Shown: positions 42,531-54,732, numbered from the stretch's first letter. The stretch is 64,000 nt of DNA from Cololabis saira (GCF_033807715.1 NC_084606.1:39695767-39759766); one strand, 5' to 3'. The notes: generated by a model from the letters alone, not told the origin. Made by a program: numbers and translations.

Positions 42531-45306
42531 TGACAACAATACTGTTTTCATTGTCCACAATAAGAAGACCACATGTTAACATCGTGATGCCATCATTGAG
42601 AAAGAAAAGAAATAATGTACAAATATGCAAAGTGTCAGGATGTCAAGGAATGTAGGACCCAAACTCAGGTGCGCGGAGGCTGCGGTTTGCAAAAACAAGC
42701 ATCTTAATTAACTAAAAACTCCAATAACTCCAAGGCAAAGACATGATAAGATTTAGGCCCAGTCCCAATCCCCCCCTAGTCCTACTTTTCAGCACTACCC
42801 CTAAACTTTGCGCGTTCCTGTGAGGGTAGTGGTGTCCCAATTCCTCTTTTCATCTAGGGGGAGTGCACATATCGAGGGCTAGTGAGTATCAATCTGTCCC
42901 TTCACAGCGAGGGATTTCAGATGCTGACTAGCTGACCGAGGGCTAGAAAAATTTCCCAGAATGCTTTTAGGTCATCATTTGCGGACTGAATCGAACGAAA
43001 AAACATGACATTTCTTATTTTTTAGTGAATAAAATCAATATTTTGAGTTAGTTTCTGCATAAAAATGCGTTTTGATTACATTTCTAGCGAGAAATATATA
43101 TTGTACTTTCATAATATTCACTCAGTGAATGTACATAATCACTCGCTTGCTCGTTTTTCAGATCTCGCCAAAAAAGGCGGATTTATGGTTCCGTGTTACA
43201 CCAACGCAGAGCCTACGGCGTAGGTTACGCGGTACCACGCCGTACCCTACGCCGTAGGTTCTGCGTCGATTTAACGTGGAACCATAAATCAGCTCCCATT
43301 CCAGCGGCTCTAGATACCCCCCCGAAAACATTGGATCAAATTTCTTAACAGGCGTTATTTGGATAAACTGAGCCCAGGTTGGGGATCTTAACGGTTACTT
43401 TTACGCCTGAAAAAATATTAAAACTTAATAAAGTGGCATATTAACAGCGCTACAGCTGAAATTAAAACAGCTTTTAGCTCTCGGCTTCCTGATATGGTGT
43501 GACCTATGTCGAAACGTAACTACACAGTCGCTTACGTACCCGAACGTAAACCACGCAGTGAAGTAGCAAGCTAAATTTAGGGGTAGTGCTGAAAAGTAGG
43601 GGTAGTGGGAGTATTGGGACTGGGCCTAGGGAAGATTACAAGGGCGCTAAAATTTGTGGCTTCATTTTTAGGGCTAGTGGTAGTGAGTGAGGGCTAGTGG
43701 TAGTTAGTGCTGGGCTCGATTTTTCTCTTTGCTATATCAAAATGTAAACTTGAACACAAGCTTTGCTATCTCAAAATGTAAACTTGTCTTGACTTGTCGC
43801 GGGACCCAACGCAAATCTCGCGGGATCGGGCGGTTTGAATTTTGCTGCGGGCGGGAGCCATGGATGTATTATAGAACGGAGCGGGCGGACAAAAAAACCC
43901 CTGCGGGATCGGGATGTAGTCTAGCAACCAGATGGAAATAAATGACGTGAAAAAGAACCAAAATAAGGTCTTTACAAAGCAAAGACAAAGCAAGGCCAGT
44001 CAGATATTTGGAGAAACTGCATTTAGTGTCTGTGGGCGCATGTTGGAAGAGAGATGCACGGGATTGGGACCGCAGTCGGTCAGCAGCATTCTCTTCCTCC
44101 ACAGCAATGTAATGGCCAAGCGATTCATTTGTTAAATTACAGTAATTCGTTTCATTCATTAACATTGTTTATTTTATGTTATTTATTAGTCTTATTTGAG
44201 CCACTCACAACCTACTCACATAATTGATGCGTGCGCAAAAGGCGAGTTTTGCGGGAGGGGGCGGGAGCGGAACACACACGGTGCGGGCGGTAATGGTCAG
44301 AAATGCAGTGGGAGCGGGATGAAAAAAACAGTCCCGCGCAGGGCTCTACCACACACATGTGCAGTAAATGAGTGCGTGTTGCCATAGCAACGGGGTGTTT
44401 GCACATGATCATGACAAGAAGAGGAGACGGACACAGAACACAACCACACAACTTTTAGTTTTTGCCTGGGATGATTCAGAAGGAAGGAACATAAATAAAT
44501 AATGCAGCGTGACGTCACAGAATCGCCGTGATTCGATCTTATTAAAAATGAGATCGCATTAGTGTCTGAATCGAGATCGAGATCTAATAAACGTTTATCG
44601 CCCAGCGTTAGTGGTAGTGAGTGAGGGCTAGTGGTAGTGTGGTAGTGAGTGAGGGTTAGTGGTAAAAAGTAGGGGGTGTATTGGGATTGGCCCATACTCT
44701 CAGGCTTGAAGAGACACAGGTGCAAACAATCAGGGCAGATGGGAACAGGGGAAGTTTAACTTGTAGACCCTTTTTGTGTTGTGTAAACAATGATGAAGTA
44801 GTACCGTATGCGCGCTCATTCTGGCAACGGAAGATAAGATAAATAGTTTGTCAAGCTGTTCGAGGGGATTATCAAATAAAGATTGGGAATGTTACCGTAA
44901 CAAGTTGACTTTTGACAACTGGTGTCCGACTTCTAGATCCGTACAGAAATACAGAAATCAACAGAAATTTGATGATGACATGTGCAAGTGTATAGAAAAA
45001 AGTTTTTATGCTAGTTATCTGTGAGCGTTATGAGATTGTGCGTTATCATAGACCTCTTGAAGACAACAGCAAAAACTCACACAGATCTGTTGTAACTATG
45101 AAATTTTGAATTTCTGAAGTGCAGCCAGTAATCGTTAACTGCCTTTAAATAGACGTCACCATGAGACAACTAAACCCTCCTGACAGAAGAGCTCACAGGG
45201 AAAGTATTGTGCATGAATATGTCTTTTTTTCATAAAGAATGGTGAATTTGTGTCATTCTGCATTTGTAAATACACTCACTACAGCGATGTGACCGGTGTT
45301 TTGCAG
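42531..45306 (+). other. tspan5 intron 1, distal part: LTR remnants and nested MITEs
   Basis: 42635-42767 (GTAGGACCCAAACTCAGGTG) and 44695-44760 (AGACACAGGTGCAAACAATC) look like two pieces of one LTR, split by the block between. 42768-43632 is a MITE with ends TAGGCCCAGTCCCAAT / ATTGGGACTGGGCCTA and an internal hairpin MITE at 43178-43292. 43715-44350 contains CGCGGGATCGGGCGG-type repeats ending CAGTCCCGCGCAGGGCTCTA. 44520-44600 is another repeat scrap. No gene seen. Confidence 0.5.
43178..43292. mobile_element. Hairpin MITE (TTTATGGTTCCGCGTTA family), copy 1
   Basis: GATTTATGGTTCCGTGTTAC mirrors AACGTGGAACCATAAATC, with CTACGCCGTAGG palindromes inside. Sister copies at 47770-47882, 49010-49130 and 60112-60297; a looser relative at 60965-61440. 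Confidence 0.8.
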
Positions 45307-45357
45307 CTGCTGGGTATGGCCTTGGTTGGAATTGGACTGTGGGCATGGAGTGAGAAG
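45307..45357 (+). CDS. tspan5: tspan5 coding exon 2
   Basis: Residues 28-44, LLGMALVGIGLWAWSEK, the rest of TM1 with the GLWAW motif of this subfamily. Acceptor TGTTTTGCAG, donor GTGAGT, phase 0 at both ends. Seventeen codons, the usual size of this exon. Confidence 0.9.
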
Positions 45358-45984
45358 GTGAGTATACGTGCTCGTTTCAAAGAAAAAGTGAAATTCTTTT
45401 GTTTAAATACACATAAAAAGTTTTTACCAAGATTATTGGTCTTATTATGAGGATGTTTGAGGACCAACGAGACTCAGTTCCTGGTTTAATGCTGAGTATT
45501 TCATCTTGTCTTAACTTTATCGGGTTTTAAAAGCTCTGCGCCCTAAAAATGAGCCGCTGTTTCCCCCCCAGAAGTATTAGACTCAGTGTAATTAGCAGAT
45601 AGATTAAAATGCTATTCCCTCCAGGGGCCACGTATCTGTGCTGGAAACTAAATTAGACCAATAGATAAATGGAGGGAATATGAGAATTTCATTCTCTCTG
45701 AAGATCCTTATTGCAGGAATGACGTGCCAGAGCTGCTTCTTGCTTCTCGGGGAATGATTATATGCCCATTCACCAACTAAAAGTGGAAAAGGTTAACGTG
45801 TCTTCAGCTCAGCCTCAAGTACAGTACAGCTTTAAATCCAACGTTTCTGGTTTTAAAAAGTATAATAATATACAAAAAATAGAGAAAGAAAGGTTAAATG
45901 ATTCAGGAAAAGAAGATATTCTTGCTAACCAAAAAACATAAATATCATATATATCTCCAGAAACTTATTGTGAGACGTTAAGCT
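45358..45984 (+). other. tspan5 intron 2 (7.56 kb), first part
   Basis: No repeat or gene recognised before the TAG-rich minisatellite. Confidence 0.5.
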
Positions 45985-46464
45985 GCAGTGTAGTAGCATA
46001 GTAGCGTAGTAGCAGAGTATCATAGGACCGTAGTAGCGTAGCATAGGTGTGTAGTAGCATAGTAGTGTACTTGTGTAGTAGCGTAGAGGTGTAGTAATGT
46101 AGTAGGCTAGTAGCAGAGTATCATAGTAGCGTAGTAGCATAGGACCGTAGTAGCAGAGTATCATAGTAGCGTAGTAGCATAGTATCGTAGTAGCAGAGTA
46201 TCATAGTAGCGAAGTTACATAGTATCGTAGTAGCGTAGTAGCATAGTACCATAGTAGCGTACTAGCATAGGTGTGTAGTAGCATAGTAGTGTACTTGTGT
46301 AGTAGGATTAGTAGTGTAGTAGGGTAGTAGTGTAGTAGTGTAGTATGGTAGTGGTGTAGTATTGTAGTAGGGTAGTAGTGTAGTAGGATTAGTAGTGTAG
46401 TAGTGTATTAAGGTAGTATTGTAGTAGGGTAGTAGTGTAGTATAGTAGTGGTGTAGTAGGGTAG
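45985..46464. repeat. TAG-rich minisatellite, segment 1
   Basis: Units such as GTAGTAGCATAGTAGTGTAG in many variants. It continues at 50042-50140 and 51470-51640, so one array was cut twice by transposon insertions. Confidence 0.9.
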
Positions 46465-46780
46465 TTAGGGATGGGAATTGATAAGATTTTTCCATTTCCG
46501 ATTCCATTTTTGATTCTGTGTAACGATTCGATTCTTTATCGATTCTCTTATCGATTCCCATTTGGAAAAAATGAGAACAAACAGGTCGATTAGCATCAAC
46601 TTTGTTTAATATCTTTGAACAAAAAGATACAAGTGAGGTCTTAAGACGCCCCCAGCCTTGGGCTCCTCGATGGTGCCAGGGGGTCCCCACAAAATTATTT
46701 GTAATATAAAATATGTATTTAATATAAAAAAAAAAATAATAATAAAATAAATATTCTTCTGTAGAAATTAAGTAAATACT

Positions 46781-47996
46781 AGGGCTGCAACTAACGATTA
46801 CTTTAATAATCGATTAATCTGTCGATTATTTTTTCGTTTAATCGATGAATCGGATAAAAAAAACAACAAAAAAGCATTAAATTCCAACCATTCGAAAACA
46901 GAACTGACAGTGCAAATTCACAGTGCAGATAATCTTCAGAAAGTTCACAAACAGGTTGCTCCTTGAACATCCCTGAGCTTTTAAAGTATTGATTAAAAAA
47001 AAACAACTACATGGACTAACACAGAAAACATACACATGTATGCTTTACATCTGCCAAATATATAAAAATAAAGTGCACAAAAGAAGTATACTTTGTTTAA
47101 AAGGGACCTGAGCTATCAGAACAATAAATAAATTATAAAAATTAAAGAAAAATACAAATCAGTTTTCTTATTTCTAACCTAAAAATGCCATTACACCGGA
47201 TAACACACATCACTTAAAAGGTTAGGGGTTTCAATTGAACTTTCATTTGTGTCAAGCAAATTTTAAGTTCTAGTTAAGTTTTAAGTTAAAGTCTTTATAA
47301 GATTTTGAGTTTTAGCAGTGTTCAAAATAAAATTCTGAGACCTGCTGTATTGGAGCACATTGGGCACCAGTGCTGCTTGTTTTATCCATGAATGACTACA
47401 GAGCTAACATTGAAAACTACCCAGTTAGCTTTATTTCGTTTTTATTTTTCTGACATTTTCTGCCTTTTCTTTTAGTTAAAACTGTAGCGGGAACAGATGT
47501 TTAGAGGAACTCATGTACTGTATGTACCTGGTTAGAGGGGGAACATATAGGAGAACGGACCAGAAGAATATAGCGTGGATTAAAAATAAAAGTTAAGCAC
47601 TGAGCTACATGTGTCTCCCATCTGGGCCATTGCAGACTGCCTGAGCACTGCATGTTACAAAAACCAAACAAATCTGCGCCCTCTTTCTTCTTTTTACGTG
47701 TGCGGCGTTAGCGCGCTGTGCCGCATTAAATGTAGTCCGGGCGAAATACCTCAACTTCAGCTCCGCGACTTAAGGCTGATTTATGGTTCCGCGTTACACC
47801 AACGCAGAGCCTACGCATACCGCCGCGTACCCTACGCCGTAGGCTACGCCGTCGATTTAACGCAGAACCATAAATCACGCTTTAGTGAGTGACGTAATAA
47901 TCGCGCGACACAACAAATCGATAATGGAATTCGTTGCCAACGCTTTTAATTATCGATTTTTATCGATTTTATCGATTCGTTGTTGCAGCCCTACTA
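46781..47996. mobile_element. hAT element with TAGGGCTGCAAC ends
   Basis: Ends TAGGGCTGCAACTAACGATT / CGATTCGTTGTTGCAGCCCTA; flanks GTAAATAC and CTAAATAC (7 of 8). It includes the hairpin MITE at 47770-47882. A relative in opposite orientation is at 59751-60902; both share TAGTTAAAACTGTAGCGGGA. Confidence 0.8.
47770..47882. mobile_element. Hairpin MITE (TTTATGGTTCCGCGTTA family), copy 2
   Basis: GATTTATGGTTCCGCGTTAC / TAACGCAGAACCATAAATCA arms, within the hAT element above. Confidence 0.8.
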
Positions 47997-48439
47997 AATA
48001 CAACAAAATATTCTGTGGCAATTACACAGAATTAGTGCTGGGCGGTATGACCAAAAATTTATATCACGGTATTTTTCAAAATTATATCGGTTTCACGGTA
48101 TATCACGGTATTTTTTTTTTTCATGCACAACTGGGTGTTAACCACATTTTCTAATGATTTGGAAAGGAATGGCTGCAGTAAATTGACTTAGAATGGCCTA
48201 TTTTACTGTCATGAGGATGAAATATTGTAGAAAAACATTAATGTCCACACTAGTATAAATACAGGTTCGCATGCCCTCACAAAATTATGCCGTTTACAAT
48301 GAGTTATGATTCTAATGTAGGGCTGAACGATTTTTGAAAATAATCTAATTGTGATTTTTTTCCTCAATATTGCGATTTAATATGCGATTATTTTTTTCAA
48401 GGTCCTGTTCTCATGTATTTTACAACTACACAAGCAATA

Positions 48440-48830
48440 AATCAGTCTGTTTCAAGTAGATTTTCACTTGAAATAAGTAGAAAAATCTGCCAGTGGAACA
48501 AGATTTTTTTGATTGTAATAAGATAAATCTTGTCCCACTGGCAGATTTTTCTACTTATTTCAAGTGAAAATTTACTTGAAACAGGTGAAAATTGTCAAAT
48601 GTGTTATTTTTCTGGTGATGACTCTAAATGTTGAAATAGCAGTAAAACCACATTCATTAATGAAATGACATAAGGGATGGAAAGGGGGGATGGCAGTTTT
48701 ACAGGGGGGATGATTTTGACCGTTTTTATTTCAGGGGGGGGGGGGGGGGGGTTTTGACCGTTTTTATTTCAGGGGAGGGTGCCATCACATCACCCCTCAT
48801 CCCCCCTCAACTCGAGTACTGCTCACAGGG
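48440..48830 (-). mobile_element. Repeat element Y, third copy (partial)
   Basis: Carries the foldback (48448-48590), the AATGACATAAGGGATGGAAA region, two VNTR units and the end CAACTCGAGTACTG. Confidence 0.8.
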
Positions 48831-49009
48831 AAATCAGAACTTCTTCATAAATAACTAAAAAATCCCAGAGAGAAAAAAAAACACCAGCAAACTAACAAAC
48901 AAACCAATAAAGCTCTCAGAGTTAACAAAACGAACCAGCAATGAACAACTCGCAGCCCCGCTGTTTAACCTCTCCTCCTGATGAGCTGACGGGCTGCAGG
49001 TGTGGTTTA

Positions 49010-49130
49010 AGGCTTATTTATGGTTCCACGTTACACCAACGCAGGCCCTACGCCGTAGGTTACGCCACCTACGGCGTACCCTACGGCGAAAGCTCCGCGT
49101 CGATTTAACGCGGAACCATAAATCAGGCTT
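49010..49130. mobile_element. Hairpin MITE (TTTATGGTTCCGCGTTA family), copy 3
   Basis: TTATTTATGGTTCCACGTTA mirrors TAACGCGGAACCATAAATCA. Confidence 0.8.
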
Positions 49131-50041
49131 CACAGTGCGACTCACTGTGAGCCCGGCTCGTACTCCTCGCCGTCTCCGCGCTCATATATTTAATACATTT
49201 ATAAAGCCCATATATTTATAAAGCCTCACTTGGCCGAGCCCTAACGCTGAGGCCATGGTAGATTTAGGTTACATGCGGACACGCGGCACTGTTGACTTTT
49301 CCCTGCCGGCTCCGCTCACTCCCTCACTCGCTAAACAGTCCCCTCACAAACAGTGTCCAGCGGCGCTACGTTCCGCCGCGCCGCGCTCCCAACGTTGTGT
49401 ACGCTACTCACCGGTATTACGGTATATGAAAAATTCATATCATAAGAAAAATAAACACTGTATTCGGTATTAACCGGTATACCGCCCAGCACTACACAGA
49501 ATGTCCAGTAACATGTTCAACACCACAAACTTAGTCACTGCTTGGTGACATTCATCTATTCTGGCCTGATACTCCTCCCTGCCTTGATGAAAGGAGAAGC
49601 TAGCGGTAGATGCTCTTTAACTTCTCCCATTGATGAGCTGATGCGCTGCATCTGTGTTAGAAGCGCTCTGGCGGACAGCAGAGCGCGCTCCCTGGCCGCG
49701 CGACCAGCGCGACCGGGTTGCGGAGGAAAGCCCAGCCGGCTGAGCCCTAGTTTCCTCCCTTTGTTGAAATGTCCACATTGCAAGTATTGCAAGTCGCCCT
49801 GTTGTCATCCTTTTTCGTAAAATGTAACCAGACTTTCAAGCGTTAATGCCGCTTTGTCTCCATGTTTTCCTGCTGGGTGCAAATGTGCACGTTGCGTAAC
49901 TACACAACATGCGTGGTGACGTCATTCACACCCACTGGAATCGATAAGGGAATCGTTTGCAAAAAAGGCAAACGATTCCAATGAATTGAAAAACTGGGAA
50001 CCGGTTCTCAACAAGAATCGGTTCTCGATTCCCATCCCTAA

Positions 50042-50141
50042 GTGTAGTAGTGTAGTACTTTAGTAGGGTAGTCGTGTGGTAGGGCAGTAGTGTAGTACTT
50101 TAGTAGCGTAGTCGTGTGGTAGGGTAGTAGTGTGGTACTTT
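50042..50141. repeat. TAG-rich minisatellite, segment 2
   Basis: GTAGTAGTGTAGTACTTTAG units between two insertions. Confidence 0.85.
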
Positions 50142-50394
50142 AGTGTCCTTGGGCAAGACACCTTACCCACCTTGCCCCGTGTGAATGTGTTTGAATGTGT
50201 ATGAATGTTTGGTGGTGGTTGGAGGGGCCATTTGGCGCGATATGGCAGCCACGCTTCCGTCAGTCTGCCCCAGGGCAGCTGTGGCTACAAAACGTAGCTT
50301 ACCACCACCAGTGAGGATGTGTATGGATGAATAATGATCTCTGTAAAGCGCTCTGGGTGCCTTGAAGGGCGCTATATAAATCCAAGTCATTATT
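50142..50394 (+). repeat. SINE-like repeat with ATTATT tail
   Basis: Reads TGTCCTTGGGCAAGACACCT through TGTAAAGCGCTCTGGGTGCC to GGGCGCTATATAAATCCAAG, a widespread fish short repeat. No polymerase III boxes were verified. Confidence 0.65.
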
Positions 50395-50398
50395 ATTA

Positions 50399-51466
50399 GG
50401 GCCCGAGCACCTTCAGTGCGAAGGCCCTATTGTATCTGTTGGAATTTTTTTTTTCTTTCTTTTTTCTTCTGAAGAAAGGAGGGCCTTTTTGCCCCCCTAA
50501 ACGTGCCCAAAAAGTCACCAAATTTTGCATGCAAGTCAGGCCTGGCGAAAAATTTTATATTTAATGGTTTGTATTAATGGGCGTGGCAAAATGGCTCAAC
50601 ATGGCCCCCCGGAAAACTTTGTGCCTCAAGCCCCACAATACGGTTTGACGTACATGCACGAAAATCGGTACACACCTGTATCATGTCGCAACTTAAAGAA
50701 AAGTCTCTTGGCGCAATGGGCGAAACCGAACAGGAAGTCAGCCATTTTGAATTAATTGTGTAATTTTGGCGCAATTTATGCCATTCCTTCGGCAATTAAT
50801 ACGGCCCGAACCGTAACGTGCAACCAGGTGTGTTATACCTCAAAATGTGCGTCTCCATCCTGCGACTACGCGCATTACTTTTCTCTTTAAAAAGTGTTAC
50901 CGTGGCGATGCTAGACGCCAAAAAGCGTGCCTCCCCCTTCATCTGATTGGTCCATATTTGATAGTTCTCCAAAAGTCACCAAATTTTGCATGCAAGCCAG
51001 GCCTGGCGATAAATTAAATATTTCATGGTTTGCATTAATGGGCGTGGCCTAACGGCTCAACAGCGCTCCCTAGAATACTTTTCTCTGCAATAACTTTTGA
51101 ATGGTTTGACATAAAGAGTCGTGGGTGGTGTCATGGGACTCGGTATTGAGTCCTTGACCATAATTGGTGAAAATTAGCCCCGCCCCTTCTTCTGATTGGT
51201 TGTCCCTATTTTCTGCTATAACTTTGGAATGGTTTAACATAGAGAGTCGTGGGTGGTGTCATCAGATTCTGTATGGAGTCCTTGACCTTCATTGGCCTGA
51301 ATTAGCCCCGCCCCTTCTTCTGATTGGTTGTCCCTTTTTTCTGCTATAACTTTTGAATGGTTTGACATAGGAAGTCGTGGGTGGTGTCATTTCTGATATG
51401 CTTATGGGGGGCGGTGGACGTGAGTGCGAGGGCCCGTTCATCGCTGCTTGCAGCTTTAATTATTAT
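50399..51466 (-). mobile_element. Repeat family G, complete single copy
   Basis: The reverse complement runs from AAAGCTGCAAGCAGCGATGA to the hairpin terminus GGGCCTTCGCACTG...GGGCCC. It gives the structure of an unamplified unit: three ~110-bp sub-units and two ~400-bp sub-units. Flanked by TTATTA/TAATTATT. Confidence 0.85.
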
Positions 51467-51640
51467 TACTTTAGCAGCGTAGTAGGGTAGTTGTGTGGTA
51501 AGGTAGTAGTGTAGTAGCGCAGTACCGTAGTAACGTAGACGTGTAGTAGCGTAGTGTAGTTGTGTACTAGTGTAGATGCGTAGAGGTGTAGTACTGTAGT
51601 AGCGTAGAAGTATGGTACTGTAGTAGCGTAGAAGTGTACT
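51467..51640. repeat. TAG-rich minisatellite, segment 3
   Basis: GTAGTAGGGTAGTTGTGTGG-type units to about 51640. Confidence 0.85.
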
Positions 51641-52383
51641 ATGGCTAGAAATGAATGTGATTAGTTTTAAATCTGATTGATTGCACTGCATTAGGCGTTT
51701 CACCCGCACTCTTGCTTCTCCTGGTGGCAAGGTCGCTTTTTAAAGTACTGTATATATACCGCTGTAGGAAACAGTCATGATGAGGAACGGCTGATCCAGT
51801 TAGTTGAAATGAGAAGTTATCTATGATTCCTCCTCATTTCACCACAAAAACCACAATAAAGTGGCAGAAATAAATAATATCCTATTATTATATAGGTCCC
51901 AGAACATCGGACGGGAGGGAGAGAAAAGGTCCTGTAAGTGGGGGGGGAAAAAACAATTAATAACTGCGTGTGGTGACGCAATCAAACAGCGAACAGCGTG
52001 GAATGAGCGGCGTGTTCGTGGTGTTAAATGCAGCCAGCATGTCAGCATGTCAGATCATTACTGAGATGTGGGGAAAAAGCAGAGGACACGAGATCCAGGC
52101 TGAGTTGGATTTGGGAGAGCCGCTTGGTGATGGAGACGTCACGGGACGCACCGCGCAGGAGATCGGGAGCGCAAGATGAACATTTGCATTAATAATATAA
52201 TAAATCATATTTTATATTTTATGTTTTAATAAAGTTTTATGGTGACATGATGATATGCTTTTACTTTCTAGAGTAGTAACGTTACTGAAAAAGTGAACTG
52301 CCTTCTTACTTTTCATTACATAAACGTATCCTGTGCAGTCAATTCAATGCTATTCATCACCAGACTGTCACTTACCTTTCCTG
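51641..52383. other. Gene-free stretch of tspan5 intron 2, nothing recognised
   Basis: Short frames only. Part (51930-51985) resembles 41045-41070 (GGGAAAAAAAACGAACAATTA), suggesting an eroded element. Confidence 0.4.
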
Positions 52384-52770
52384 TTACCACGAACATTTTT
52401 TTGGCCTCCACATGATGAAGTTTGGCATCTTTAACCCATCATGATGTGAAGTAGCGGTAAGCTTTGGTACTTTAAAAGCTTTGAGAGCTTTGCCGGTGTA
52501 TGGAGAAGGATTGTGGACCAGGTAGATATATATGTCCGCAAACGACAAATCTGGCAGGTTTTTGGCAGACTGGAGTGGAGTCAGTAATTGATTAGATATT
52601 AGATACGGATCGAAACCTAAAGTGTCAATTTTCTGTAGATACCGTTGCTGTTCTTCGGGAGTTAAGTGAGTTATTAGGTGAGACGTCATATTGGCTGCGC
52701 GACGGAAAGGTCCTCGGTCGGTCCTCAAGATGGCGCTGACAACAAAAAATGTCACGTGACTGAAACCCAT
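52384..52770 (-). pseudogene. SWIM/YqaJ-type transposon protein, N-terminal fragment
   Basis: 128 codons on the minus strand. From an internal Met it reads MTSHLITHLTPEEQQRYLQK, IDTLGFDPYLISNQLL, TPLQSAKNLPDLSFADIYIY, LVHNPSPYTGKALKAFK. I recall this pattern as the opening exon of fish transposon-linked proteins with SWIM zinc-finger and YqaJ nuclease domains. After KAFK the frame leaves the family and GTACC could be an old splice donor. No downstream domains were found on this strand in the window. It lies antisense in intron 2 of tspan5, 144 bp upstream of exon 3. The second fragment of the family is at 2022-2178. Confidence 0.5.
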
Positions 52771-52913
52771 GAATACTGTATGTTTACAGTTCCTCCTTTT
52801 AGCCTAATGTGCACGTTTGCAGATGAATGCCGTAAATGCTGATCTAATCTTCTATAATTCCCATGATTGTGTCTGCTGTCCCTGGTGTCTGACTGTGACT
52901 GTGTCCTCCTCAG

Positions 52914-53060
52914 GGGGTTCTGTCCAACATCTCGTCCATCACAGACCTGGGGGGCCTGGACCCCGTCTGGCTCTTCATGGTGGTGGGGGGGGTCATGTTC
53001 ATCCTGGGCTTCGCCGGCTGCATCGGAGCGCTGCGGGAGAACACTTTCTTACTGAAGTTT
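52914..53060 (+). CDS. tspan5: tspan5 coding exon 3
   Basis: Residues 45-93: GVLSNISSITDLGGLDPVWL (small extracellular loop, sequon at N49), TM2 and FAGCIGALRENTFLLKF. Acceptor TCCTCAG, donor GTATGT, phase 0. GCIGALREN is highly conserved in TspanC8 members. Confidence 0.93.
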
Positions 53061-53164
53061 GTATGTCCCGTTCTGCTGGCTGCAAATACGAACCGTGAGA
53101 AACTCTCAGCCGTTGGAAGTGAACCGATTAAAGCGACCTGTCTGCTCTCTGCTTCCTGCCGCAG

Positions 53165-53335
53165 TTCTCCGTGTTTCTGGGAATTATCTTTTTCCTGGAG
53201 CTGACCACGGGAATCCTAGCGTTCGTCTTTAAGGACTGGATCAAAGACCAGCTCAACCTGTTCATCAACAACAACATCCGGGCCTACCGGGACGACATCG
53301 ACCTGCAGAACCTCATCGACTTCACTCAGGAATAC
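53165..53335 (+). CDS. tspan5: tspan5 coding exon 4
   Basis: Residues 94-150: TM3 (FSVFLGIIFFLELTTGILAF) and the start of the large loop, KDWIKDQLNLFINNNIRAYR, DDIDLQNLIDFTQEY. Preceded by a short 104-bp intron. Donor GTAAGT. Confidence 0.93.
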
Positions 53336-54387
53336 GTAAGTGGAGCGGCCGTTCGGAAAGTCATTTACGGCTGTTTTACCTGCAACTTTCAATGTTATAG
53401 CCGGCAGGATCCATTAGTGCCACGGCTTTGTGTAGGTTACAGTAGGAAAGGCAAGTTTATTTGTATAGCACAATTCAACACAAGGTAATTCAAAGTGCTT
53501 TACATCAACATTAAAAGCGGCAAGACACAATTAAACAGTAAATAACAAATAAAATTATAAGAAAAGAGGTAAAATAATAAAAAGCACAAGTTGTTAAATG
53601 TAAGGATAGTAGAGTACAGGAGGTACATCTCATTCTTGAAATGGCAAGAATTACGTTTCTATACGGTCAAAACGTACAAAGACCGGGTCAAATACAGTAT
53701 TACAAAAGTAATCTGTAACAATTCGTACGGTGAATTAAACCAATTTGACAATTCTACGTCACAATGCCGGCATTCGGGGCTTATCCATAACTTTGCGCGG
53801 TTTTCAAAAATCATAAGTATTTAATTTAAGAGTATGCTTAAATAACAACTAAAATGAAATAAAATGATAAGAAAAGAGGTAAAATAATAAAAAAGCACAA
53901 GTTGTTAAAAATAAGGGCAGTAGAGTTCCAGCAGGTAAGTATTTAATTTAGGAGTACGCTTCAGTAAACAGTAATGTTTTAGGCCTGATTTAAAGGATCT
54001 ACAGTTTGAGCAGACCTCAGGTCTACAGGAAGTTTGTTCCACCGGTGAGGAGCAGAATAACTGAACGCTGCCTCACCTTGCTTGGTTCTGGGAGCTTCAT
54101 AGGAACTAAGAGATCCAGATGAACCTCAGGGGTCTGGGAGCTTCATAGGAACTAACAGATCTGCACCTCAGAGTTGGATCATGAAACAGACTTCTGCTGC
54201 CGTTGCTGGTTGAATAAAATGAACCAGAAGCCGTCAAAGTCTCTTTCACTGATTTCCTCCTCCTGACTCAGACGTCTGACTCCAACCCCCCGACCAATCG
54301 GTGGCCTGTAGTGTGATGATGTCAGATACAGCCGACTCAGCAGCTTAGAACCTCGGTAGAATAGATACAAAGATATGAAGGAAGGAA
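53336..54387 (+). other. tspan5 intron 4 with interspersed repeat (copy 2)
   Basis: 53448-53715 matches 6976-7021/7558-7815 without interruption and is the empty-site reference for the LINE tail at 7022. A second block of the same repeat follows at 53850-54370 (TTTAGGCCTGATTTAAAGGA, AAGTTTGTTCCACCGG, GAGCTTCATAGGAACTAA). Confidence 0.7.
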
Positions 54388-54592
54388 GGAGGTTTCTTCC
54401 CTCCTAAAGGGGAGTTTTTCTTGCCACTGTTTGGCTTAAGGTTTTTCTCCCACTAGGGGAGTTTCTACCTGCCATTGTTTATGTAATAATTGCTCAGGGG
54501 TTTATGTTTATGTTCTGGATCTCTGGAAAGTGTCTAGAGACAACATCTGTTGTATTAGACGCTATATAAATAAAATTGAATTGAATTGAATA
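54388..54592 (+). repeat. SINE-like/LINE-tail repeat (copy 3)
   Basis: AGGTTTCTTCCCTCCTAAAG to GCTATATAAATAAAATTGAA with an ATTGA tail. Confidence 0.78.
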
Positions 54593-54732
54593 GATACAGA
54601 AAAAGTATCTACTCAGCACATTAGACCCCTAGTGGAAAAGAACCAAACCGAGTCGAGTCGGGTTGGGTAGGTTCTAGTGGAAAAGTGCCATAAAGCTGCA
54701 CAGAAGGAATCATTAAACAGAACCGTCTTGAT

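Larger units (their letters stand above)
48033..49494. mobile_element. hAT element with TAGTGCTGGGCGGTAT ends, perfect 8-bp duplication
   Basis: 1462 bp between TAGTGCTGGGCGGTATGACC and GTATACCGCCCAGCACTA, with CACAGAAT directly repeated at 48025-48032 and 49495-49502. Inside are a fragment of a GGGCTGAACGATTTTTG repeat (48318), a partial element Y (48440-48830) and a hairpin MITE (49010-49130). No transposase ORF. Confidence 0.88.
46465..50041. mobile_element. Outer element of a nested transposon stack (TAGGGATGGGAAT ends)
   Basis: Inverted ends TAGGGATGGGAATTGATAAG / TCTCGATTCCCATCCCTA and inner GATTCGATTCTTTATCGATT. It splits the TAG-rich minisatellite. It holds the two complete hAT-like elements at 46781-47996 and 48033-49494, separated by only 36 bp. 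Confidence 0.75.
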
